DNA from: Sympetrum striolatum
Taxonomy: Eukaryota > Arthropoda > Insecta > Odonata > Libellulidae
Direction of reading: 5' to 3'
Length of the DNA: 64,000 nt
Assembly: GCA_947579665.1 (NCBI GenBank)
Contig: CANPUZ010000031.1
Coordinates: 248,001-312,000 of the forward strand
Position numbers and translations under genes: made by a program. Shown here in pieces: positions 1 to 11,465 of the stretch (position 1 is its first letter; the number at the start of each line of letters is the position of its first letter). The notes beneath the pieces were generated by a model. That model ran no database searches and was not told the origin of the DNA. It worked only from the letters and a program-made list of their open reading frames with translations.

Positions 1-404
1 AGAAACCTGGTATGTAAGCTTCAAAAACCACTGTATGGACTATATTTTACACTATATTTTTGTATCCACTTTTAATTTTTGTCAAGTGAATTGTTAAAAG
101 CAGCACAGCGACTGTTTTTATGTCATTGTTTTCTGCACTTTTTTTTAGACCAGAACAGTCGGTTAACCCCAAACAGGATGTTTTCCTAGGGGAACCTAGT
201 CTGTCTCTCAATTTTAATTTTTGTAATGTTTACTTATGTGTATGAGTTTATATGAGGAACAAATACTTAAATATGAAGTTTCGGCAACTGCAGAAATCTT
301 TAAAAATTATAGTCTCTGTTGATCTGCATCTTTCTGCCGAAATTTCTTCATCTTAATTGCTTTCTTAATGAAGGACAAGAGATGTATACTTTTCCACAAT
401 AAGT
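1..404. other. no gene seen
   Basis: AT-rich DNA without a supported reading frame or clear repeat. It lies downstream, in minus-strand sense, of the Penelope-like fragment that begins near 405. Confidence 0.5.
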
Positions 405-1113
405 TAATTGGAGATTAGTTGTTTTGGCTGCAAGCCATCATCTGATCTCACAGAAAACACAAAACATCAAGCAATATATAGCAAGGAGAGGAGTGGACAT
501 AGAAGAGGGGTGGAAAGGGTTAGGGGGCAGCAGGTACAGAGGTAGGGGTGTCAGTGAGAGGTAAGGCACCTTGTAAGATGGAAGAGAAATGGGGAGAGAG
601 GTGGTTGATGGTTAAAATAAAATTCAGGGATTTGGAGTGATGGATAATTTCCAGTTGCTCTAAAGCACTCAAACGGGTACCTTTGGTTTCAAAATGCAGG
701 ATTTCGGTACAAAAGCTACCGGAATGCTGTTCATCTAAAGGGTGGTTTGAGAAATGCGAGAAAGAGGTTTTTTCTCAAAGGCTTTAAAATGTTCCTTTGA
801 GCAAATGTGGACATTTATAGCAGTTTGACCAACATAAATGGTACCACAGTCATTGCAAAATAACATATAAACATCAGACTTGGTCAGTGGGTAAAAAATG
901 GTCTTACTGATTACAAAATAATTTACTAACATTATAACGATTCCGAAGAACAGGAGAAAGGTTAAATTTTTTGAAAAATTTTGCTATTTTGTATGATACA
1001 TTACCTAGGAAAGGTAGGATGACGAGCCGTGGTCTATCACCATGAAGCAAGGGGTCTGCGACAAGGGACTGCAATTTGCTCTTGTAACTGTCAAACAATA
1101 AAATCACTGACAT
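405..1113 (-). mobile_element. Penelope-like element 3' fragment (linker, GIY-YIG endonuclease, hammerhead-like tail), decayed
   Basis: Two overlapping minus-strand frames make up the C-terminal end of a Penelope-like retroelement. Frame 904-1113 carries the post-RT linker pattern (LPFLGNVSYKIAKFFKKF), which in this family follows the reverse transcriptase. Frame 735-932 carries the GIY-YIG endonuclease start: DVYMLFCNDC followed by TIYVGQT, with the C-x2-C pair typical of PLE endonucleases lying between the two halves of the motif. The frames are offset, so at least one frameshift separates them. The reverse transcriptase itself is absent. A degenerate hammerhead core lies about 290 bases downstream at 411-449, as expected for the repeat that flanks PLEs. 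The copy is dead. Confidence 0.75.
411..449 (-). ncRNA. degenerate hammerhead-ribozyme-like motif
   Basis: Read on the minus strand, GAGAT (449-445) comes first, then CAGATGA in place of the conserved CTGATGA. Next is a stem II of GGC/GCC with a short loop, then AAAA in place of GAAA, and finally ATCTC (415-411). GAGAT and ATCTC can pair as stem I. Two conserved core bases are changed, so activity is unlikely. It sits downstream of a PLE endonuclease frame, where such motifs are known in this family. Confidence 0.45.
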
Positions 1114-1599
1114 TTAAAAAAACAATTTAAATTATATCAAGATACAGCTACGATGAAAGTTTCCCTGAGTATTTTGTGTAACTGAGAATGAAATAACTTG
1201 TTGAATAAAAAGGATTAACTACCTGGTGGAGGAGGCTAAGTTTGAAGTTCGATGGACAATTGTTCCTCAAGTCTCTGATATGGGTAAATGAAATCACAAT
1301 ATCCATAATGCCACAGGCAGTGTGCTTCTGCCAATGCTTTCCATCAACTCTTCTGCTGCTGCACCTCTGAAGATGTCAGTCTAAGTAAGTGGGACCCTTT
1401 CTATTCTGCGTTACCATTGTTGTCAAGTTAGGTTCTACATTTAGAAGAAGAGGTAGCAACTTCAGACTTCAGCCACAAAGTCATCTCTACTGAAGTAAAA
1501 AATGTTTGTAAAATCTATGGTATTAGGTTGGACTTCGTGGAAAGCCATAATAAGAAATGAAAATAAATGCACTTCGTAATTTCCACTGAAAAGTTTAAT
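1114..1599. other. no gene seen
   Basis: Spacer between two Penelope-like fragments. The short frames here show no recognisable domain. Confidence 0.4.
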
Positions 1600-1606
1600 C
1601 CAAAAC

Positions 1607-1635
1607 GACTGGTTTCGGCTCACGCCATCATCAGG
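1607..1635 (-). ncRNA. hammerhead ribozyme core, PLE type
   Basis: The minus strand reads CTGATGA, then TGGC-GTGA-GCC (stem II with a four-base loop), then GAAAC-CA-GTC. All conserved core bases (CUGANGA, GAAA and a cleavable UH site as GUC) are present. Stem III would be very short (AC/GU), a known feature of retroelement hammerheads that work best as dimers. The inner stem I is only AC/GU before an internal loop, and the outer stem I is not obvious. It lies some 40 bases past the GIY-YIG stop. Catalysis is inferred, not shown. Confidence 0.65.
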
Positions 1636-1660
1636 TAAATACACAGAGATGCAGTACACA

Positions 1661-1679
1661 TATATATATATATATATAT
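1661..1679. repeat. (TA)n microsatellite
   Basis: About nine TA units between the PLE endonuclease stop and the hammerhead motif. Confidence 0.9.
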
Positions 1680-2040
1680 CAAGAGAGTTTTGAGGGGAGG
1701 GTTAGGAGAGGAGAAGGGTTGGTAAAGATATATTCATTGGTTACAAAGTCGTCAACTGCAGTTATTTCCAAAATTTCTAAAGCGTCGAGCTTCCTTCCCT
1801 TGGGCTGCCGGTGCAACAGCTTCGCGGAAAAAGAGCTGGTGTGGCCGCACTCCAGGAGGTGGGCCGCGAAGGCTGATGAGTTGGGATTTTTAAGGCGGTA
1901 GCTCCTTAGGTGTTCCTGCTCTCGTATCCTCAGGGTCTGGCCCAGGTAGATCGCCGGACAATCGTCGCACCTCGACTCATACACCCCAGAATAAGTGGAG
2001 GGATCCCTTTTGTCCTTAGGCTGAGATAAGGACTTTCGCA

Positions 2041-3505
2041 GAATTATAGAATCCTTAGAATATGAAAAACCTTAAGTGATTTTTGGGTAAAAATCTTATT
2101 TAAGTAAGATCATAAACAAACAAACAAAAGGGAAATAAATTGAAAAAAATTTGCTACTCCTCTCAAAGAAAGAGTTTGCTATAGCAGCCCTTACCTATGA
2201 ACAGTTCTGGAAACTATAGGAACATTATAAATCTTCTCTTAAGCAGTAAATTGGGGAGAAATTTATTCAAGATGAATGATTTTTAAATTTCACTTAAATT
2301 TTCACATTATTTCTCAGAAAGTGATCAATTTCAGATGATTTCCAGAGCTAAAAATTTCAGCATAGAATAGTTATTTATATTACATTTAAATTAAATCACT
2401 ATTAGCACCAGGATTAAATAAATAACAAAAGTTAAGTTAACAAGAGTTCCTTAAAGTTTATTTCTTCAGTATTTAAAGAAACTGAGAGTAATGAAATTAT
2501 CTCATATGGTATACTAATAGGAATACCTGGTTTCTCATAAGAGTGTATTTGTCTTGAAAAGTATTCAATTCTGATAAAGCTAACTTTTTATTACAAGTGG
2601 AAAAATTGGCAAAAACACAGTTACCCATTGATGAGGGATCACAATGTGGTACAGAATCTCCAACATGAACTTTTTGATACTAATACTACTTTTTGTAACA
2701 TATATGTATATAAAAATATTTTCTATTCCTCTCTAAATTTAAATCATATTTACCTTTGTCATATATATACATCCAAAAAAGTTCACAAAATAGTAGAGGA
2801 TTTTAATCAGTCTTCACATACACTACTCAACACATTTTCTTCCAAAAACTGAACTAGGCAAGAGTTGAAAATTAATTATTGTTTGCTGAATATAATAAGG
2901 GCATTATGTATTATTTTCTAACATTAAAAGAAAGATTTCTGCAACTGTCAACAGTGCAGCGACATACTAAGAAAATTCTCTGTCTTGAGTATTTCATGGA
3001 TAAACACAAAATTCCTTTCCTTGTACCAAAAAGTAATTCAATTTCCTTTTGAGAGAGGTTTCACTGTTTCAGCACTAAATCATTAACACATCTCTGTAAA
3101 ACCTTTGTGACTCATTCTTTGTAAAGGAGGGAAGTTCTAAGTTCAGGAAAGCTCAAATGAATTATAAATACCATATAATTAGTTATTTATTTAGAAATCG
3201 TCATTCCAAATTAGTGTTCATCACATTCATGATTTAATTGGTATAGAAAAAGTGGATGACATTATTGATATCTAGCGTTAATAAATAAATATAAGCACTT
3301 TACAATAACATGCATGATATGGCCTCACTAATTGAAAAGTAATCTAGTCAAAACGTAGTAATGTTTCTCCAATTGCTTTATACTTGGAAAAAAATTTCAT
3401 ATAAATAAACCAATGGCTTATAAATATCGGTCAAAAAGATTGGCCAATAACAAAATAGAAAAATTATATGATAACTAGTATGGGCTGCTCAACTGCATTT
3501 ATAAA
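2041..3505. other. AT-rich, no gene seen
   Basis: No frame with a recognisable domain. The 74-codon plus frame at 2628 is low complexity and unsupported. Confidence 0.5.
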
Positions 3506-3510
3506 AAATA

Positions 3511-3552
3511 TATAAAGATAAAGGGCAAATTTCTAGTTTCACACAGTCAGCC
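3511..3552 (+). promoter_or_regulatory. candidate core promoter (TATA box and initiator)
   Basis: TATAAAG at 3511-3517 is followed about 30 bases later by TTTCACACAGTCAG, which resembles an arthropod initiator. It sits about 35 bases before an ATG that opens a signal-peptide-like sequence. The spacing is right for a TATA-dependent promoter. There is no expression evidence. Confidence 0.4.
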
Positions 3553-3576
3553 TTTTTTTTCTGAAACTAGAAATTT
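3527..3576. repeat. 15-bp perfect inverted repeat over the candidate start site
   Basis: AAATTTCTAGTTTCA at 3527-3541 and its exact reverse complement at 3562-3576, with a 20-base loop. The hairpin spans the presumed initiator and 5' leader of the broken gene that follows. Confidence 0.85.
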
Positions 3577-3581
3577 ACCAG

Positions 3582-3890
3582 ATGAAGATATTCTTACTCG
3601 TAGCACTAGTCTCTTGGCATTCTTAACGTCTTGTAACCTACGAGTGCTGTCAGGCCTCTTCTACAAATGATCGCCAGGCGCAAATATTGGATGTCGTTCA
3701 ATCATTCTGCACAAAAATTGCGTCACTCTACTTGACTGCACTTGCTCTCTGAGGAAGAAAATTATGTTTGATGAAATAACCTCGATGAAATAGAATTGCC
3801 TAGCACAGATAACTATGATATGATTATTAATGCAATAGATCTGTTAAAACACTGATACAGTGCTCCATGTAGAAGCCATCTGAGATAAAC
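3582..3890 (+). pseudogene. broken small secreted-protein gene
   Basis: The ATG at 3582 opens MKIFLLVALVSWHS, a typical signal-peptide start with a hydrophobic core, then hits TAA at 3624. A second frame continues as YECCQASSTNDRQAQILDVV with further cysteines. A third frame near 3790 reads EIELPSTDNYDMIINAIDLL. Together they suggest one small cysteine-bearing secreted protein of roughly 85-100 residues, broken by at least two frameshifts and a stop. A TATA box and initiator sit upstream. The family is not recognised, and no function is assigned. The chance that the later frames are coincidence is real. Confidence 0.4.
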
Positions 3891-3899
3891 AAATTCGTT

Positions 3900-6370
3900 G
3901 GCTGTGGAAGTATTTCCTTGCAATATCTTCAATGTATTCACTGTGGAACCGCATTTACTGATCCACACTTAAAATTTAGTGACTTTATTCCCAGGGGAAA
4001 ACTACGAAGTAGTAAATAAGAGATCAAACGTTGGTATATAACTCAAACAAAGAGGCTATTTCCTTTTTATAGGGGGAGGAATACATTCATAGACATCAAG
4101 CAACACCTTAAAAGGAACCACTTATACGACCGATAAGATAGTCTTCATACACGGAGGTATTACAAGGTTAACTAGTGAAAAAAACTAAATAATAATGATA
4201 ATAAATATGTTATCATGAATTTAAAATGGAAATAAACTTACAATATTATCTGCTTGTCAGCCCGTTCCCAATCAAACTGGGCTAATTGAGTGATTGAAGA
4301 TATCAGAATTGATACGGAAACCCAGCGATATATCTCGTATCTTAAAAGTACCTCGATTGGAGGTACTTTTAAAATTTGGAATAACTATAAAATGCAGAAA
4401 ATATAGCAAGCTAGCCTAAATAACTTGAAACTATCATACATTAACATAGCCTAAAACTTTCGTAAATCGTAATGTTTTTAGCTTTGAAATATACTTTATT
4501 AGACATCAGAAATATACTTCTATTGAGTGGCACCACTAAATCAGCAAAATGAATAAATTGCGCTTCTGACGAATAATGCAGAGGAAATTTCGCTGGACGT
4601 GCCGGCAGACTTAAAAGAGCAGAATACCTGTGAAAAGTTAGAATGTGGAAAATGAAGTGCAAGGACCACAACAACTTTGGCACAGATGTTAAAAGAAAGA
4701 TCACCCATTGTTGGTCCATCACACTGCTATGGACTATTCCGTTTATTGCTGTCTTTTTAGCAATGAATACATTAGTTATCTACATATCTTGTGAAGGAGA
4801 AGTAAAGTTCTTAGAACCGGGCTCATGTGTTCTGGGATACAAACTTGGTTACATTAGGGTGTTAATAATTTAAATTCTAGAAGAAAAATTATAGTAAATT
4901 CTTACCTTTCTAAATGTTTCATCATACCTGTCTTAAGGTTGATGGGGTGCTGACCTTGACCTCTTAAATACAATTTGTCGTTCAGATAGGCTGAAAGCAT
5001 CTCTAGGAACCACAGAGTTCTGAGATTGAGAAGGCGGCCGCAGCACAGATTTAAAAGTTCTTAATACGATCAACTGGCAGACAAGTAACTACATGGAATT
5101 CCAAGGCTGTAGGAAAATAAAGTGATTTATTTTCTTTAAAAGTTCTCATTCAATCGCAAAAATTTGGTGTTCGTGCTTGTGCATTTTTTAAGTAGAAGGT
5201 AAGATCTTTACCAAGATTTAACGACACCCCTGAAATTCATTAGACATAATTATGCTAGATTTGATACATCCAAATATGCCAATAACTTGTAAGTTTATCA
5301 ATATTATCAACTTTCTCACATTCAATTCATAAAAAGGTGAATTTTTAGATGAATCTTATTTCTGATTCCAAGAACCAAGTAGGAATAATATATTTTTTCA
5401 AGTTTCTTCAAGCTTTCAAGTTTCTCATTTCAGCTTCAAAAGAGAAGAAATAAAAGGGCTGAACTTTCCAGGTCAACCCAAGCCTATGGAAGTAAAGTGA
5501 AATATTGTACACTATGGTCCGTTCCAAATTTCCTGTCAGTATGACAGAAATGGAGACGTGATCCATCTCGTCGCTTATTACTACTTCCTTGTTTAAATTT
5601 TCGAAAATTAGAATTTATCTGTGAAGGGAAAGATCGCAAAAATCTTCTGATAACCGCAACCATAATTGTGACTAGCCATCCTTGATTTCGTCCGTCTAGA
5701 GGCGCAGCGATCGCTTCTCCGCGGCGAATTATTCTTTCGGATTAAGAATTTAAAATCTAAAGTTCTATTCATGGTATCGTCCCGAAGCAGAAAGCAAATG
5801 AAAATTTCACAATGTATCTCAATTTCACTTGCGACAAGTTTTTTGTCACGTTATAAATAAAAACATTTAAGACGACGCATAAATTGGGCTACTTGTCCAA
5901 ATTATTCCGAGGTTATATTCCTATTAAATAATTAATTACAAAATTTGTTTCATTAAAAATACAAATTATGTGAATTATATGCGTGCTAATGGGACCAAGA
6001 ATAAATTAGGGAAAACTGGAGTTTCACATTCGATTGGTAGAGAGTAATGGCAGTTTTAAAAAAATTATCGGGTGAAAAACGCAACCTTTCTTCAATTTCC
6101 GATTTATTTATTGTTGTTATTATTGCTATGGAAGCATAAAATCTTTGATACGGTGTTGATAAAGTCACTCTTATCCAAATGCCATCAGAAATAAAATTCA
6201 AATCGACCAATGTAAGCTATGAATCTTGGTTTTATCCGTTCAAATCTGGAGCTCCGCGTAAAGGTGGCTCGGTGAGAGGCTGATAATAACATATTCACTC
6301 CAAAGTATCCGTGTTTTGCAGCATTCAATCCTAGGGGATCTACCTTAACAACTAATAATACCTTTAACCC
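3900..6370. other. AT-rich, no gene seen
   Basis: No supported gene. The overlapping frames at 4441-4873 on both strands have no domain and look incidental. A strong hairpin at 4342-4372 is listed separately. Confidence 0.5.
4342..4372. repeat. 13-bp perfect hairpin
   Basis: TTAAAAGTACCTC at 4342-4354, a GATTG loop, then GAGGTACTTTTAA at 4360-4372. The function is unknown. It could be a transposon footprint or a structural element. Confidence 0.85.
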
Positions 6371-6374
6371 AATC

Positions 6375-6975
6375 ATGTGAATCGGTGAAAAGCAGATGGA
6401 AGAATAAGCGTGCTGAGATATGAAAAGCCACACTTCCGAACGTTCAGCGCGCGAGCCAGACGGCGCGGAGCCGCGGCGAGCGTCACGCCTATACTCAAAA
6501 ATATTTTTCTTTCTTAAATGAAATATTACCCTCGCCAAATTTTTTTAAATTGTAGAGGAGAGTTGTATGTACAACATATAAAAAAATTAGAAAAATCGAA
6601 GGAGTTGTTACATCACCAAAAATGGATTTGAAAATTTTAAATTGTTATAAACTTTATGAAATTGTTTAAATTTTATAAAAATTTCCTATGGTTATCTTTT
6701 CTAATACAAGACCTTTAAGTTAAGCCATTATTTGTATTAATAGCTTCCATATTACCGGAGATATTGCCTCGAATACGAAGGCATTTTTGTAAAATTTCAA
6801 AATTTAAACATTGCAATAATTCGTAAACAATTGCGTTAATTTCAAAACGGCTTGTGGGTTTTCATTTTGTTATCAAATAAAAGCGATCTGCCAAATTTTG
6901 TCAAAATCTGTTACCTCAAGGGTCAATTTTGCCGATTTCCTTGTCGAATTGGCGTGGAATGACCGAGGGCTATTT
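6375..6975 (+). repeat. interspersed repeat, copy 1 of a family with a GC-rich end
   Basis: This segment matches 40585-41085 in reverse orientation over most of its length. The shared landmarks are TAAGCGTGCTGAGAT, a very GC-rich block GCCGCGGCGAGCGTCACGCC, an AT-rich middle with TTGTATGTACAACATAT-type sequence and a terminal GTCGAATTGGCG before GGAATGACC. The two copies are clearly diverged. It has no coding capacity and no clear terminal inverted repeat, so it is called only as a repeat. Confidence 0.75.
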
Positions 6976-8327
6976 TTAATTAAAAAAAAAATTTTCCAAA
7001 CAGTCTTCATCGACAAATTTACCAAATCTACTACTTTGATACTAATTCCGGTAAAGTTTCGGAAGAGTACCGTCAGGGTTTTATTTTTTTTTGCACGAAA
7101 TCCCTAATAAAATTTCTATATGCACATAATCTTTTAGGTCTTTGTAAAAAGTATTCACCCATTCTGAATTGCAGTCAAAAATCATAATCTGAATATAAGA
7201 CCAGTAAAAGAGGTAACCCCTCTATATAGACTTACAGTCTATCTCCTAGTCTTGGCCATTTTATCCTAATTATATTAAGGGGTCATAATATAATATTTAA
7301 GATATGGCTATTTTCTACTGATCATGAGGGCATTAGAAGCCTATATTTGATTATTATTTTAGTATGAGTTTTAATTCGATGTGAATCTAGACAGCCTAGC
7401 TCTTTAATTGAAGATGATCAAATTTTTAATTAAAAGAACAGTAATGATAATGATCACTTCATTTAACTTCAGGTTTATGGTGTATGCCTATACGTGCAAT
7501 GTTAAATTTAATTTCGAAGATATTTCCAATTTATGATCATATTGCTACAAGCATTTCTAATAATTTCCTTCATGATTACTACAACAATTATAATTGAGTT
7601 AATTTCATTCAACAATTGTTCCAATAATTTTGGGCATTGTGAAGTCTATATTTCAATTTACCAGGGATTTATATGATTTCCCGCATTATAATTTAATTAT
7701 TATATTTGTAAGACATCATAATTGTATTTTATGTACTGCATTATATAAAACTTGAAATTATTTTTGCTATAATGTTAAAATGAATGAATTGATCAGCAGA
7801 AAGCTAGTGATTAGTAATATAAGGTTAATTAACTATTTTGATCACTTGATTAATAGGCTTAAATGAACAATGTTAGCAAAATATAGCCTCCGAGGCAAAT
7901 GTCAATCAACACATTCGCTATCAAACTTACATCTACAGAGCAAAATTTTCCCATCATTCTAAATATTTTCCTAAGTCTTTTGCCTTTCACTTAAATTATG
8001 GTCATTTAATATTGCTCACTAGGAAATATGAAATTTTCCAAAGATTTATACTCAAATATAAACATTAACAATACATATTTTTCACATTCTTTAGCAGCAC
8101 CTCTTCTCTCAATATTTGACCCACACATTTCCTTTTTTGGCTGTCTATTGGTTAATAGAACTCACCTAAGATTAAGAGCAAGCAGCAGTTACTTTTTCTA
8201 GATGCAACAAACTCAATTCTTGTAGACAAATGGACAACATATAGAATGCTATAAGCAAAGCTTCCTTTCTTAACTTTAAGCATACGAAAAATGTACAAAG
8301 GTTTCCTGAAAGTAAATGCTGAACATA
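6976..8327. other. AT-rich, no gene seen
   Basis: No supported frame, repeat or RNA gene. Confidence 0.5.
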
Positions 8328-8476
8328 AGAGGGCAGATCAGAAAGTAACTTACAAAATTTTTTTCTCCCCTGGTATTGCAGCTGGAATGTAAGTTAATTT
8401 GTGATTTTTTCGGTTTTGGTAAATATTAAACTTTATGGGAATAAATGATTGTGCGTTACTTTCCGATCTGCCCTCG
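8328..8476. mobile_element. mariner-type MITE (149 bp) with TA target duplication
   Basis: The left end AGAGGGCAGATCAGAAAG and the right end, read inverted as CGAGGGCAGATCGGAAAG, form terminal inverted repeats of about 22 bp with two or three mismatches. Each is flanked directly by TA (8326-8327 and 8477-8478), the target of Tc1/mariner elements. It has no coding capacity and would be a non-autonomous copy moved in trans. Confidence 0.85.
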
Positions 8477-9993
8477 TACACTTCGCTGCTCTTCACACTT
8501 GAACGACATGGTGAGCGCTTCCACCAGGACATTTTGGTGATGGAGCAAAGATATTATACGAAATGTACTATGGCTATGCTAAGTGATCATTGCTGAATAG
8601 TGAAAAGGAATGCTCCTACATACAGTACCAGTGATAGGCCAAAAATGACATTTTAAAGATAATTGATGTTTTCATATTTTCACATTTTTCAAACGATAAA
8701 TACATTGAATATCAATACCTAAAAAACAAGAGCTGCTCAATAAATTAAAAAATCATTTTTGTGATCAGTGACCCTAAAAACTTACAATAAACATATTTTA
8801 TTCACCACAAAATTCAAATTTTTAAAGTAAATAGGATAGTGTATAATTACCAAGGAAAGGCCTGTTGTCGCGAATGCCTAAGGCTAGCCCTCTGGTGCGG
8901 GGCAAGAGGAAATGGAAATTTAAAATTATACCTTTTATAATGCTACAATAACAACCCAATGATTGTTATGAAGCTCAATTTCCACAACATCGCGGCCACC
9001 TCCATGGATTTTATCTAGTTTCCTTTTGAAAATTTTACTTGTTTTATTTTTCTTTTTAATTCTGAACTAAATAAATTTATCTGCTCGAGAACTCGAAAGA
9101 AAATCTAGCCAACGTTCTGCTTTCTAGAAAATTTCCAAGTAATGTAAATTAGAAAAGTTTAAGCAGTGGCACAACAGCTCTGTCTCTCCAAGGTTTAGCT
9201 AAGATATTATTTTACGTAGAGAGTTTAAGGCTATGGAAGAGGCTACAAAAAAAGGTATTTCCCAAGGTCCTTCCATTATTCTGCAAAATTTTCAGAATGC
9301 TTGGAAAATTTTGGAAACAGTAGAGAACATGCATAAATGTAGGCAAAGAATAAAAACTTTAATATAATATTTATAGAAAATTATTCACAACCCTTGAAAT
9401 GCAATATCATCAACCTCTTCAAACAAATTCGGTTGTTCTTTTGTCATAGACCAAAATTCTCTCCAAATAATCCCTCAAGACAACTCTCTCTTACTGTTAG
9501 TGTTATTATTTTCACAGGTAAAGGTTTTTGAGGAAAATATTCAATGGAAATGAATGGTGGGTTGAGATTTTTTGCAAACGGAATTTTAAAAAATAGTCCC
9601 CTGCTATTTTTTGTCCAATTCGTCAAGGAATAAATTCCAGCAGAAAATATTATGAGAAACTAATAAATTTATTATCAATGTGAGTCTGAACCTCTTAAGT
9701 TCATAAATAACATAAGAAAAATAATTTTTCTTACAGTGGATAGGGCAGGCTGCAATTATTCAAGTGGCTGAATCTCTTAGGTGTGCCCTGTCTTCCTTAT
9801 GTTTCCATTGTTTGTCAAGATATCACTCATTTAGTACTTGTAGATCATGTGATCACCTGTGTGAAAAGATTTACATCTTTGCCAAGAGTAGAATGAAAAG
9901 GGTAATCAATCAAAACCTTTTAGGATGCACTTATTGTGAATTAGCTCCATGACAACCGACGCAAGCATCTCTCTACCTTAACAGTACAGTATC
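8477..9993. other. no gene seen
   Basis: AT-rich DNA with only short unsupported frames. Confidence 0.45.
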
Positions 9994-10282
9994 CAGGGGC
10001 GGATCAAGGGGTGCGAGGGCCCACAGGCAAATAACTGGTGGAGGCCCACTCAAAGGCGGAGAAATCCAACATTTCCTATTTATTATAAATGGTCATGGAA
10101 TTACATACAAATTCAGCATATACATTTGATACACATGAAATTTGAAATGGCAATTACGGCCGCATTGTTTGCTATACTGGGGAAACTCTAGCTTGTGTTT
10201 TTACACATGAGAACAAATACTTATTATTAAAAAAATTCTCAAGTGGTGGAGGCCCCTAGGCAAGTGCCTGGATCCGCCCCTG
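9994..10282. mobile_element. hAT-type MITE (289 bp) with 8-bp target duplication
   Basis: Terminal inverted repeats CAGGGGCGGATC at 9994 and GATCCGCCCCTG ending at 10282. Both sides carry the same octamer ACAGTATC (9986-9993 and 10283-10290), the 8-bp target duplication diagnostic of hAT transposition. Inner GGTGGAGGCCC motifs near both ends are subterminal repeats. It has no transposase. The perfect duplication suggests a fairly recent insertion. Confidence 0.92.
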
Positions 10283-10356
10283 ACAGTATCGCTGGATTTG
10301 GAATCTTTCTTAATATATTGGATATGTTTTTGACTCTTACTGTGATATTGATGTAC

Positions 10357-10434
10357 CTGAAGAACGTTCCATTTGCAGTTGCAACTGACAGAAAGTAACC
10401 CTCGTGAATAACAAAGTGCAGCAAATTTGTATGC
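10357..10434 (-). CDS. weak candidate exon downstream of the CTC1-like gene
   Basis: On the minus strand, a possible acceptor (CCTAAG) and donor (TTCAG/GTACAT) enclose 78 bases. These stay open in the phase left by the exon at 11857-11968, reading IQICCTLLFTRVTFC. The acceptor has a poor pyrimidine tract and the MITE at 9994-10282 lies just beyond. It is offered as a possible later exon of the same gene, at low confidence. Confidence 0.22.
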
Positions 10435-11295
10435 CTTAGGTTAGGAGAAAATTAAATTATTCACTTTCTTCACTGAAATCAAAAGGCAGCAATGAGCCAT
10501 AATTAACGAGTAAATCGGCCAATCAAGGAATGCTATTATACTCCATCATATCTTCTTATGTTTTTCTTCTCCATTCCATTGACGAGCATCATACACTTCA
10601 TGGTAAGTTTCAATTAAGTAACACCCTATAAAAATTATATTAATCCTATCAAAACAATAAAACAACATATATTTACAAAAAATAATGTATTTTAAATTCA
10701 ACATATTATACATATATTAGAGGAAAACATATAACTCCAATGTTTTGTAATAAAAAAAAATATCACAGTTATGCCTTAAGTTGAATTTGAAAAGTGATTT
10801 CTTGACCTGAGAAACAGACATCAGATAATAAAAAACTTAGAAGTATTTTGTCGGATTATTTTCCTTATCCTTCAATAACAAGAATAAAAATTTAAGCATG
10901 TATAAAGTTTATAAAAATATCTCAAAAATGTTTGAAACATTTACTATATATTTGATGCATCAGATTTAACAAAACTATGAGCAAAGTCAACAGCTTCCAC
11001 ATCCAAACAATTCCATGGTGTCTCCATCTCCTTGCCAAAGTATTATTGGATATTGTGAAAAGAATTCAAAAATATTTTATAATTTTATGATAAATCTATG
11101 TAATTTTATTTAGAGTATATTTTCAATAAATTCAAAAATCTTCTGTCTATTCTGCCTTTTCAAGTATGGATAAGGTTTACCCTTCCAAGCATCACCATTT
11201 GCAACATTATTACTCTTCTAAGTCTTAATTCAAATCAATGATAATCAATCAAATGATGGAAATGAAATTTATCTTAGCAAAAGGTGCAATTCAAC
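10435..11295. other. probable intron or intergenic, no gene seen
   Basis: AT-rich. It would be intronic if the weak exon at 10357-10434 is real. Confidence 0.35.
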
Positions 11296-11338
11296 CCAAG
11301 TTACTATTTTTCACAAGAAGTGAAAAATAGCGACTTGG
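11296..11338. repeat. 19-bp inverted repeat at a SINE tail
   Basis: CCAAGTTACTATTTTTCAC pairs with GTGAAAAATAGCGACTTGG across a five-base loop, with two mismatches. It lies at the 3' tail of the minus-strand SINE next to it. Confidence 0.8.
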
Positions 11339-11405
11339 CTAGGACTCAAACTCAGGTCTCCCAGTTTCTGGTGTTCTCAACTCACATGATCAACCTCTGG
11401 TGGTG
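11318..11405 (-). mobile_element. tRNA-derived SINE, minus copy
   Basis: The reverse complement carries GTTGAGAACACCAG, then GAGACCTGAGTTTGAGTCC (a degraded box B) and a CAAGTCGCTATTTTTCACTT tail. It aligns with the plus-strand copy at 11466-11573, so the two form an inverted pair about 60 bases apart within the gene region. Confidence 0.6.
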
Positions 11406-11465
11406 GTTGGTGCTACTACATGGAGCACCACTTCCTTGAACATAAAATCCTCCAATTAAAAATTC

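Larger units (their letters stand above)
1600..2040 (-). mobile_element. Penelope-like element 3' end with GIY-YIG domain and hammerhead motif
   Basis: The minus-strand frame from about 2036 to 1679 reads ...KDKRDPSTYSGVYESRCDDC and continues AIYLGQT, then REQEHLRSY and HLLECGH. This is the GIY-YIG endonuclease of Penelope-like elements: GVY and YLG stand for GIY and YIG, with the C-x2-C insert and later Glu/His residues. The domain runs to the stop at 1679 without an internal break, so this copy is better preserved than its neighbour, though the reverse transcriptase upstream is missing. Just downstream lie a TA microsatellite and a hammerhead core at 1607-1635. That order (endonuclease, then ribozyme-bearing terminal repeat) matches PLE anatomy. 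Confidence 0.78.

Noticed and set aside
10956..11033. Terminal exon reading EMETPWNCLDVEAVDFAHSF to a stop
   Set aside because: No good acceptor, and the phase left by exon D would create a stop at the junction.
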